DNA of 6,490 bases from Acidimicrobiaceae bacterium (lineage in GTDB: Bacteria; Actinomycetota; Acidimicrobiia; Acidimicrobiales; Ilumatobacteraceae), in contig CANLHV010000071.1 in NCBI GenBank assembly GCA_947490975.1, positions 1 through 6,490 on the forward strand. The letters are read 5' to 3'. A program made the translations under genes and the position numbers. The notes beneath the pieces were generated by a model. That model was not told the origin of the DNA. It searched no databases and saw only the letters and a program-made list of their open reading frames with translations. Below are positions 1 through 6,226 of the stretch, piece by piece; positions within the stretch are counted from its first letter, which is position 1, and each line of letters starts with the position of its first letter.

Positions 1-119
1 GAACTTATTGACCACCGATGCAGATCTTCATAGCTTGCACCGTTAGCAAACTCAAACAGACGTGTTTGCCTCGCCTGCTGGTCGCTCGGTTGCCAAACGA
101 TTTCCCCCCGCACCACCAC
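1..119 (-). CDS. Acyl-CoA synthetase N-terminus, probably acetoacetate-CoA ligase (partial, divergent)
   Basis: On the minus strand a frame opens after a TAG at 125-123 and runs off the left edge, with 39 codons visible. Three consecutive GTG codons (119-117, 116-114, 113-111) could start it; I chose the first because a TANNNT hexamer lies 7 nt upstream. The visible peptide contains IVWQPSD, then QTRLFEF, then SYEDLHRWS. This W-x-P-S ... T-x-L-x-x-F ... Y-x-D-L-x-x-W-S arrangement is the N-terminal cap (ACAS_N) of acetyl/acetoacetyl-CoA synthetases of the AMP-forming superfamily. Acetoacetate-CoA ligase is favoured by context, because the neighbouring BKACE enzyme should release acetoacetate. 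The family reaction is acetoacetate + ATP + CoA to acetoacetyl-CoA + AMP + PPi in the cytoplasm. Catalytic AMP-binding motifs lie outside the window. Acetyl- or propionyl-CoA synthetase-like members cannot be excluded from 39 residues. Confidence 0.6.
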   Translation of the reverse strand, partial: MVVRGEIVWQPSDQQARQTRLFEFANGASYEDLHRWSIS

Positions 120-125
120 GCTCTA

Positions 126-131
126 TAAACT
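126..131 (+). promoter_or_regulatory. Putative -10 element (TAAACT) for the operon, leaderless
   Basis: TAAACT fits the TANNNT -10 consensus and ends 7 nt before the GTG start at 139. If transcription starts at the G of GTG, the mRNA is leaderless, which agrees with the absence of a Shine-Dalgarno in the short gap. No convincing -35 hexamer is seen about 17 bp upstream, where the sequence is C-rich. A TATAAA at 124-129 is an alternative register. Prediction from sequence only. Confidence 0.45.
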
Positions 132-132
132 A
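127..132 (-). promoter_or_regulatory. Putative -10 element (TAGTTT) for the divergent ligase gene, leaderless
   Basis: Read on the minus strand, TAGTTT (132 down to 127) fits TANNNT and ends 7 nt before the GTG at 119. It overlaps the plus-strand -10 by five bases. A weak -35 candidate, AAGACA at 155-150 (4 of 6 matches to TTGACA), sits 17 bp upstream, inside the first codons of the plus-strand gene. The arrangement suggests one shared bidirectional promoter. Confidence 0.4.
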
Positions 133-138
133 ATTGCT

Positions 139-1035
139 GTGAATTGGGATGTCTTTATTACGTGTGCGGTGACGGGTGCTGGCGACACGACGGGCAAAAG
201 CGAGAAGGTTCCGGTAACGCCGAAGCAGATCGCTGATTCTGCGCTAGACGCTGCAAAAGCGGGCGCAGCAGTCGTACATATTCATGTGCGCGACCCACGA
301 ACTGGCAAAGGTACACGTGACGTTGAACTTTATGCCGAAGTAGTCGACAGAATTCGATCGTCAAATACTGATGTGGTTCTGAATTTGACCGCAGGCATGG
401 GTGGCGACATGGTGCTTGGTGGCGACGAAAAAGTTTTGCCACTCGACGAGATCGGTACCGACATGGTCGGCGCAACTGAACGTCTAGAGCATGTCACTCG
501 CCTGCGCCCAGAAATTTGCACGCTCGATTGTGGCACCATGAACTTTTCATCTGGCGGCGACTACATCATGGTCAACACACCAAGTGTGTTGCGCGCGATG
601 GCTAAACAAGTTCAAAAACTGGGTGTGCGTGCCGAACTCGAAGTTTTTGACACTGGTCACTTAGTGATGGTCAAAGATCTCATTGCTGAAGGTTTGCTTG
701 ATGATCCGATCATGATTCAGCTTTGCATGGGCATCGCTTATGGCGCTCCTGATGATCCAACAACTTTCATGGCCATGGTTAATCAGCTTCCACCTGGTGC
801 GATTTTCTCTGCGTTCTCGATTAGCCGTATGCAGTTGCCGTTTGTGGCAATGGCCGCACTTGCAGGTGGCAATGTGCGCGTCGGGCTTGAAGACAATATT
901 TATTTGTCGCGCGGTGAACTTGCTTCAAATGCCGACCTAGTTGAGCGTGCCGTCAAGATTCTCGAAAATATGAACGTCAATGTCATCGGACCTCAAGACG
1001 TTCGCAACAAACTCAAACTCACGAAACACTCGTGA
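139..1035 (+). CDS. cdhC: 3-dehydrocarnitine:acetyl-CoA trimethylamine transferase (dehydrocarnitine cleavage enzyme, BKACE family)
   Basis: This 298-residue cytoplasmic enzyme belongs to the beta-keto acid cleavage enzyme family (formerly DUF849), of usual length about 270-310. The inferred reaction is 3-dehydrocarnitine + acetyl-CoA to betainyl-CoA + acetoacetate. Visible signatures are ITCAVTGAG at residues 7-15; the metal-binding pair H47-x-H49 within VVHIHVRDP; LNLTAGMGG at 81-89; TLDCGTMNF; EVFDTGH at 168-174; and VGLEDNIY with E251, which corresponds to the third Zn ligand in characterised members. The start is GTG, chosen because MNWDVFITCAVTG matches the family N-terminus and a TAA stop lies just upstream. 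No Shine-Dalgarno is seen. Its TGA overlaps the next GTG by 4 bases, and that neighbour is carnitine dehydrogenase, which makes its substrate; this supports dehydrocarnitine over other BKACE substrates. Gene order agrees with the Pseudomonas aeruginosa cdhC-cdhA-cdhB order as I recall it. Confidence 0.9.
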   Translation: MNWDVFITCAVTGAGDTTGKSEKVPVTPKQIADSALDAAKAGAAVVHIHVRDPRTGKGTRDVELYAEVVDRIRSSNTDVVLNLTAGMGGDMVLGGDEKVLPLDEIGTDMVGATERLEHVTRLRPEICTLDCGTMNFSSGGDYIMVNTPSVLRAMAKQVQKLGVRAELEVFDTGHLVMVKDLIAEGLLDDPIMIQLCMGIAYGAPDDPTTFMAMVNQLPPGAIFSAFSISRMQLPFVAMAALAGGNVRVGLEDNIYLSRGELASNADLVERAVKILENMNVNVIGPQDVRNKLKLTKHS

Positions 1036-2513
1036 CTCTCAGCAAGCCGCTAAAGACGGTCGGTCTTTTAGGTGGAGGCGTAATCGGCGGAGGTTGGGCT
1101 GCGCGGTTCGTACTCAACGGTATTGACGTAAAAATTTATGATGTCGACCCGCAGGCAGAACGAAAAATTGGCGAAGTCATGGCTAATGCTCGTCGGGCAT
1201 ACGCCAAACTGACACTCGCCCCTCTGCCACATGAGGGCTCAATCACTTTCGTCTCTACGCCTGAACAAGCAGTAACTGACGTCGACTTCGTGCAAGAAAG
1301 CGCACCCGAGCGCGTTGAACTTAAACAAGAACTCTTGGGTCGTGCAAGTCGCGCTGCAAAACCTGACACTGTTTTTGGCTCGTCCACATCGGGCATCTTG
1401 CCGACGCAACTACAACGCGATATGGATAACCCTGACCGACTGGTAGTTGGCCACCCGTTTAACCCGGTCTATTTATTGCCGCTTGTTGAAATTTGTGGTG
1501 GCGAAAAGACTTCGGCGATCGCAAAAGAGCGCGCCCGCGAGGTGTACGACTCGATCGGCATGCGTCCTTTGATGTTGCAAAAAGAAATCGATGGATTTAT
1601 CGCCGACCGCTTAATGGAGTCGATGTGGCGCGAAGCCCTTTGGCTGATTAACGACGGCGTCGCGACAGCCGAAGAAATTGATGATGCAATTCGATTCGGC
1701 GCCGGTCTTCGTTGGTCGTTTATGGGCACATTCTTGGTTTACCGCATCGCCGGTGGCGAAGCCGGCATGCGACATTTCATGGCGCAATTCGGACCAACAC
1801 TTAAATGGCCGTGGACGAAACTCATGGATGTACCTGAACTCGACGATGTGCTTCTTGAAAAAATAGTTTCTCAATCAGATGCCCAGGCAGGCACCAAATC
1901 AATTCGAGAGCTAGAAAAGTTACGTGACGACTGTCTGGTCGCCGTGATGCAAGGTCTAAAGTCGGTGGGTTTTGGCGCTGGTGAAGTTTTGGCAAAATAC
2001 GAAAACAAGTTGTTCAGTGGTGCAACGCCCCCACCAACAAAAATTGATCAGCCGATCGAGGTTCAACGCAGATTTATCACTGCTGATTGGGCAGATTACA
2101 ACGGCCACACGAACGACAGTAGATACATGCAACTTTCTAGTGAAGCGCTCGACGTATTTTTTAGGTCAATTGGTTTCAACTCTGACTATTTAGCAACTGG
2201 TCGATCGTTCTATTCGCTTGAAAGCCATGTTCGATACATCAATGAGAGCAAAGTTGGTGACGAGATTGTCGTCACCGCCCAAGTAATTTTGCTCGACGAA
2301 AAGAAAGTTCATCTACATTCAGTGATGTCAAAGACAGATGGCACGGTCGTAGCAACAGCAGAACATATCTATCTGCATGTCGACACAAAATTGAAAAAGG
2401 GCTCGCCGATTGGCAAAGAACTACTTGAACGCCTCGAACCAATCGCCGCGGCTCACGCCAAACTTCCAAAACCAGATGGTGTTGGCAGATTCGTTGGTCA
2501 GAGCGTTAAATGA
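1032..2513 (+). CDS. cdhA: L-carnitine 3-dehydrogenase fused to C-terminal hotdog thioesterase
   Basis: A 493-residue fusion. Residues 1 to about 325 form a 3-hydroxyacyl-CoA-dehydrogenase-type enzyme: the NAD-binding glycine loop GGGVIGGG at 14-21 with D37 at the end of the second strand; SSTSGI at 117-122; catalytic H141 in GHPFNPVYLLPLVEI with partner E153; and a helical domain carrying AGLRWSFMGTF from 224. The last segment resembles carnitine dehydrogenases more than fatty-acid ones. The expected reaction is L-carnitine + NAD+ to 3-dehydrocarnitine + NADH. Residues about 340-475 form a 4HBT-like hotdog domain with ADWADYNGHTND at 351-362; D355 aligns with the catalytic Asp of 4-hydroxybenzoyl-CoA thioesterase. 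This domain would hydrolyse betainyl-CoA (or carnityl-CoA). Such fusions are known in Rhizobiales. GTG start with a 4-base GTGA overlap with the upstream gene, and no Shine-Dalgarno, so translation is probably coupled. Confidence 0.9.
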   Translation: MTLSKPLKTVGLLGGGVIGGGWAARFVLNGIDVKIYDVDPQAERKIGEVMANARRAYAKLTLAPLPHEGSITFVSTPEQAVTDVDFVQESAPERVELKQELLGRASRAAKPDTVFGSSTSGILPTQLQRDMDNPDRLVVGHPFNPVYLLPLVEICGGEKTSAIAKERAREVYDSIGMRPLMLQKEIDGFIADRLMESMWREALWLINDGVATAEEIDDAIRFGAGLRWSFMGTFLVYRIAGGEAGMRHFMAQFGPTLKWPWTKLMDVPELDDVLLEKIVSQSDAQAGTKSIRELEKLRDDCLVAVMQGLKSVGFGAGEVLAKYENKLFSGATPPPTKIDQPIEVQRRFITADWADYNGHTNDSRYMQLSSEALDVFFRSIGFNSDYLATGRSFYSLESHVRYINESKVGDEIVVTAQVILLDEKKVHLHSVMSKTDGTVVATAEHIYLHVDTKLKKGSPIGKELLERLEPIAAAHAKLPKPDGVGRFVGQSVK

Positions 2514-3025
2514 TCCTGAAAGTCGAACCGCTCGAAGTCGGCAAGACTGTGCCAGCACCGTTAGATATCTATCGATGCAGTGTCGTTGCCGAGTGGGTTG
2601 ACTACAACAATCACATGACCGAGGCGGCATATCTAACTGCTTTTGGTTGGGCGTCAGATGTTTTGTTTCAATACATTGGCATCAATGACGACTACCGTGC
2701 GAGGGGCAACTCGTATTACACAGTTGAGACTCACATCATTTATGAACGCGAAGCCGACCTTGATGACAAACTTCGAATCACGACTCAAGTGCTTGATTTT
2801 GACGCCAAACGACTGCACTTCAATCACGAAATGTTTAATCTTGCAACCAACGTTCGCCTGGCGACATGCGAACAAATGCTTGTTCATGTCGACTCAAAGG
2901 CGGCTAAATCGGCACCGATCCCCGATTCTGTAGCAGTTGCTCTAAAAGCGATCAAACAATCTCACAGCAAAATGCAAATTCCGCCAGAAATCGGGCGAAC
3001 TATGAAAATCAAGCATAAAAACTGA
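2510..3025 (+). CDS. Stand-alone hotdog-fold acyl-CoA thioesterase (betainyl-CoA or carnityl-CoA thioesterase)
   Basis: A 171-residue protein of the 4HBT-like hotdog family. Residues 27-38 read AEWVDYNNHMTE; D31 aligns with the catalytic Asp, and H35 keeps the family His, while the usual Gly before it is Asn34. Downstream blocks (YYTVETHIIY, TTQVLDFDAKRLH, MLVHVDSK) align almost without gaps with the thioesterase domain ending the preceding gene, at roughly 35-40% identity by hand, so the two are paralogues. It starts at ATG in a 4-base ATGA overlap with the dehydrogenase stop and has no clear Shine-Dalgarno. In Pseudomonas carnitine loci a similar small gene (cdhB) follows the dehydrogenase and is linked to betainyl-CoA hydrolysis. 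Here a fused copy already exists, so one of the two may release carnitine from carnityl-CoA. Thioesterase assignment is firm; substrate is inference. Confidence 0.82.
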   Translation: MILKVEPLEVGKTVPAPLDIYRCSVVAEWVDYNNHMTEAAYLTAFGWASDVLFQYIGINDDYRARGNSYYTVETHIIYEREADLDDKLRITTQVLDFDAKRLHFNHEMFNLATNVRLATCEQMLVHVDSKAAKSAPIPDSVAVALKAIKQSHSKMQIPPEIGRTMKIKHKN

Positions 3026-3028
3026 GAG
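3024..3028 (+). promoter_or_regulatory. Weak ribosome binding site (GAGAG) for the acyl-CoA dehydrogenase
   Basis: GAGAG lies 8 nt before the ATG at 3037 and partly overlaps the stop of the preceding gene. It is the only purine-rich Shine-Dalgarno-like site in the window at a sensible distance. It precedes the only plus-strand gene in the operon that does not overlap its upstream neighbour. Confidence 0.35.
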
Positions 3029-3036
3029 ACTGAACT

Positions 3037-4197
3037 ATGCGCTTTGACCTGACCGAAGAACAACAGATGATCGTCGACACAACACGCACTTTTACCGAGC
3101 GCGAACTCATGCCATACGAAGAGCAAGTTGAACGCGAAGGTCAAATCTCACCAGATTTAATTCAGCAGATTAAACAGCGATCCATTGACGCCGGAATTTA
3201 TGCCTGCAACATGCCGAGCGAACTCGGTGGTGGTGGCCTTGATTCATTCGACACAACACTTGTTGACCGCGAGTTCGGTGCAACTTCATATGCACTGCAC
3301 TACATTGTCGCCCGCCCAAGCAATATTTTGCGTGCATGTCGCGATAAACAGATCGAAGAATACTTAATTCCGACAATTACTGGTGAACGCGTCGAATGTC
3401 TGGCAATGTCAGAACCAGATGCTGGCTCAGACGTGCGTGGCATGAAATGCACCGCCACTCGTGATGGCGATGATTGGATAATCAACGGCACAAAGCATTT
3501 CATCTCGCATGCAGATCTGGCTGACTATGTGATTCTGTTTGCCGCTAGCGGCGAAGAACAAACATCGAAGGGCATAAAAAAGAAGATCACTGGTTTTCTT
3601 GTCGACTTCAATTCGAAGGGCTGCGAGCGCGTCAAGGGCTACAACTGCGTTTCTAACAACGGGTATCACAATATGATTCTCAATTTTGATAATTGTCGCG
3701 TACCGGCGCGCAATGTATTAGGTGAAGAACACAAGGGTTTTGATGCAGCCAACGAATGGCTCGGCGCAACACGACTGCAAGTTGCCGCTGTCTGTGTTGG
3801 TCGTGCTCGCCGTGCTCTCAAACTTTCGGTTGAATGGGCTGCTACTCGCGAACAATTCGGCCAGCAGATCGGCAAATTTCAGGGCGTATCTTTCAAGTTG
3901 GCAGACATGCAGATTCAACTCGATGCTGCAGAACTTTTGACTTTACGTGCCGCTTACAACGACGCTCAGGGCAGATTTAGCGACACCGAGGTCGCAATGG
4001 CAAAAGTTTTTGCCAGCGAAATGTGCCAGTTCGTCACCGATGAAGCAATACAAATCTTCGGCGGCATGGGTCTCATGGACGAATTGCCGCTCGAACGAAT
4101 GTGGCGCGACACACGCGTAGATCGCATTTGGGACGGCACAAGCGAAATTCAGCGTCACATAATTTCGCGTGCACTTTTGCGACCGTATGGCGGCTGA
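3037..4197 (+). CDS. FAD-dependent acyl-CoA dehydrogenase, CaiA-type (likely gamma-butyrobetainyl-CoA dehydrogenase)
   Basis: A 386-residue protein, full length for the acyl-CoA dehydrogenase family. The N-terminal helical domain covers about 1-120. The flavin/substrate signature AMSEPDAGSDV is at 123-133. R271 lies in TREQFGQQIGKFQ (271-282), and IFGGMG is at 340-345. The C-terminal active-site segment reads RIWDGTSEIQRHI, so the position holding the catalytic Glu in short/medium-chain members (YEGT) is D366. The alternative Glu site used by isovaleryl-CoA dehydrogenase aligns with T245, leaving D366 as the likely base. Flanked by carnitine genes and a CaiD homologue, it probably oxidises gamma-butyrobetainyl-CoA to crotonobetainyl-CoA, passing electrons to ETF, which is not in the window. 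The ATG start follows an 11-nt gap with a weak GAGAG. Family certain, substrate inferred. Confidence 0.88.
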   Translation: MRFDLTEEQQMIVDTTRTFTERELMPYEEQVEREGQISPDLIQQIKQRSIDAGIYACNMPSELGGGGLDSFDTTLVDREFGATSYALHYIVARPSNILRACRDKQIEEYLIPTITGERVECLAMSEPDAGSDVRGMKCTATRDGDDWIINGTKHFISHADLADYVILFAASGEEQTSKGIKKKITGFLVDFNSKGCERVKGYNCVSNNGYHNMILNFDNCRVPARNVLGEEHKGFDAANEWLGATRLQVAAVCVGRARRALKLSVEWAATREQFGQQIGKFQGVSFKLADMQIQLDAAELLTLRAAYNDAQGRFSDTEVAMAKVFASEMCQFVTDEAIQIFGGMGLMDELPLERMWRDTRVDRIWDGTSEIQRHIISRALLRPYGG

Positions 4198-6226
4198 TCA
4201 ACTTCTTTCGCGCACGTTAAACCCGCGATCAATCGCTCTTTTTGGTGCGAGCCCTGCGCAAAGCGTTATCGAGCAATGCCAAAAGTTGGGTTTCACGGGC
4301 CAACTTTGGCCGGTTCACCCAACTCGAGACAGCATCGCTGGCGTCAAATGCTTTAAGTCGATTGACGATTTACCAAGCGCCCCAGATGTTGCCTTCATCG
4401 CCGTCAATCGCAACGCGACAATTGATGTCGTAGCCGGGCTAGCCAAAATCGGTAGTGGTGGTGCTGTCTGCTACGCGTCTGGTTTTGCTGAATCTGGCAC
4501 GCAATCGGGTGTCGATGGTGTTGAGTTACAGAAGAGGCTCGTTGAAGTAGCCGGCGCAATGCCCCTTCTCGGACCAAACTGTTATGGCTACATCAACTCT
4601 CTCGACGGTGTTGCACTGTGGCCAGATCAACACGGATGCAAACCAGAAGCGTTCGGCTCGGCGATCGTGAGTCAAAGCGGCAACGTCGGACTCAATCTGA
4701 CCTTGCAACAACGTGATTTGAATCTCGCTTACTTGGTAACAGTCGGCAATCAAGCAGTAGCCGGAGTCGAAGATTGTCTTGAAGTTTTCATCAACGACAC
4801 TCGCGTTACTTCTATCGGATTATTTATCGAGGCGATTGTCGACCCGGTGCGATTTGCACAACTTGCGCACTATGCGGCGCAACGAAATTTGCGAATTGTT
4901 GCGCTTCAGACTGGTCGTAGCGAAGCTGGTGCACTGATCGCCGCTTCACATACAGCATCTCTTGCCGGGCGCCGTCGCGCATACGAGGCACTTTTTGCAC
5001 GCTGCGGAGTTGCGATGGTCGATTCTCCGACTGAACTCATTGAAACTCTCAAGCTTCTTAATCAGGGTGGTGTGCTGTCGGGCAACAAAGTTGTTTCGCT
5101 TTCGTGCTCGGGTGGCGAGGCGTCGCTTGTGGCAGATTTAAGCGAAAAAACATCACTACGTTTTGAGCAATTTAGTGGCGAGCATCATCAACGCATCAGC
5201 GCAACTTTGACCGAACTCGTGACAGTTGGCAATCCGTTTGACTACCACACTTTTATGTGGGGCGATCGAGTCGCCACCTCAAACACCTTCGCCGAAGTTA
5301 TGAATGGCCCGCAAGATGTCACGATGTTGATTCTTGATACTCCTCCTCGCGTCGATCAACAATCAGACTCATGGACTGTTGCAGCGCAGTCGCTCGGCGA
5401 TGCTGCAGCAAAGACGAACAAGCGTGGCGTAGTCGTCGCCACGATTGCCGAGTGTGTAACTGCAGATGTTCGCGCTGCGGCCCGGGCGGCGAACCTAACT
5501 GTTTTGCAAGGCCTACAAGAATCGCTCGCCGCTCTCGACGCGGCATCTTGGCTTGGTGCAAATATGCCTGGCGAACTACCAGCTGCAGTTGTCGCGCCGC
5601 GAGCAACGAAACTTGTCGACGAAGCCGAGGCGAAAGAAATTTTGTCTCGCAATGGCGTCGCGGTGCCAACTGGTGCGAGATCAAACCGCAACGACATTGG
5701 CGCAACAGCAAAAAAAATTGGCTACCCAATTACCCTTAAAGGTCTTGGTCTTGCCCACAAGAGTGAAGCAGGTGCGGTGCGAATCGGCATCAAAGACGCA
5801 GACGAGTTGAATGCGGCAGCAAACCAAATGCCAAAAGAAATTGCCGAGTTTCTTGTAGAGCAAACAGTTACAAACATTGTTGCCGAAGTTTTAGTTAGCG
5901 TGCGCCGAGATGCTCCAGTTGGTTGGCTCGTCACGCTTGGCGCCGGGGGTGTTTATACCGAACTTTGGCGAGACACAGTCTGCTTGTTGGCGCCAGCGTC
6001 AAATGTTGAGATTAAACAGGCGCTTCAAAAGTTGCGCATCGCCCCTCTGCTAAACGGCTTCCGCGGCAAGCCCGCCGCGGATATCGAATCGTTAGTCGGG
6101 CTTATCCAAAAACTGATCGGCACGGCACTAAACAACGAGCTTGTTGAGGTTGAATTAAACCCTGTGCTAGTTACAACGAATTCTGCAGTCGCAGTTGATG
6201 CGCTAATGATTGTCGAGAAATCATGA
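4187..6226 (+). CDS. Single-chain ADP-forming-type acyl-CoA synthetase (putative betaine/carnitine-CoA ligase)
   Basis: A 679-residue protein with the domain order of ADP-forming acetyl-CoA synthetases: a CoA-binding Rossmann domain (LNPRSIALFGAS at 11-22, then a VHPTRDSIAGVK-like stretch); succinyl-CoA-ligase-like domains with SHTASLAG around H255, the expected phosphohistidine, and SCSGGEAS; a VGNPFDYH segment; then a C-terminal ATP-grasp with K518, HKSEAG at 524-529, LGAGGVYTEL at 584-593 and ELNPV at 656-660. The family makes acyl-CoA from acid + ATP + CoA, yielding ADP + Pi. In this operon it most likely activates gamma-butyrobetaine, crotonobetaine or carnitine, replacing AMP-forming CaiC. 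I chose ATG 4187, which overlaps the upstream gene by 11 bases; GTG 4169 would add six residues unlike the family. It ends in an ATGA overlap with the next gene. Substrate is inferred only from context. Confidence 0.85.
   Translation: MAADQLLSRTLNPRSIALFGASPAQSVIEQCQKLGFTGQLWPVHPTRDSIAGVKCFKSIDDLPSAPDVAFIAVNRNATIDVVAGLAKIGSGGAVCYASGFAESGTQSGVDGVELQKRLVEVAGAMPLLGPNCYGYINSLDGVALWPDQHGCKPEAFGSAIVSQSGNVGLNLTLQQRDLNLAYLVTVGNQAVAGVEDCLEVFINDTRVTSIGLFIEAIVDPVRFAQLAHYAAQRNLRIVALQTGRSEAGALIAASHTASLAGRRRAYEALFARCGVAMVDSPTELIETLKLLNQGGVLSGNKVVSLSCSGGEASLVADLSEKTSLRFEQFSGEHHQRISATLTELVTVGNPFDYHTFMWGDRVATSNTFAEVMNGPQDVTMLILDTPPRVDQQSDSWTVAAQSLGDAAAKTNKRGVVVATIAECVTADVRAAARAANLTVLQGLQESLAALDAASWLGANMPGELPAAVVAPRATKLVDEAEAKEILSRNGVAVPTGARSNRNDIGATAKKIGYPITLKGLGLAHKSEAGAVRIGIKDADELNAAANQMPKEIAEFLVEQTVTNIVAEVLVSVRRDAPVGWLVTLGAGGVYTELWRDTVCLLAPASNVEIKQALQKLRIAPLLNGFRGKPAADIESLVGLIQKLIGTALNNELVEVELNPVLVTTNSAVAVDALMIVEKS

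Noticed and set aside
90..95. TTGCCA as a -35 hexamer for the main operon
   Set aside because: It is 30 bp upstream of the TAAACT -10 element, far beyond the usual 16-19 bp spacing, and lies inside the divergent coding region.
4169..4186. Upstream in-frame GTG start for the ADP-forming-type synthetase, adding six residues
   Set aside because: The extra residues (MHFCDR) do not resemble the family N-terminus, and ATG 4187 lies just before the conserved LNPRSIALFGAS; a start at 4169 would lengthen the overlap from 11 to 29 bases without a ribosome binding site.
5710..5717. Run of eight A within the synthetase as a possible frameshift or slippage site
   Set aside because: The reading frame is intact on both sides and the protein keeps ATP-grasp motifs before and after it, so there is no sign of a needed or accidental frameshift.
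5319..5729. Long antisense open frames (136 and 113 codons) opposite the synthetase
   Set aside because: They are low-complexity Arg/Ala/Ser-rich translations with no recognisable motif, overlapping a well-supported gene; shadows of its codon pattern.
6061..6080. Perfect 7-bp GC-rich hairpin (CCGCGGC, 6-nt loop, GCCGCGG), resembling a terminator stem
   Set aside because: It lies inside the synthetase coding sequence, has no following T-tract, and the encoded residues fit the ATP-grasp domain; probably coincidental.
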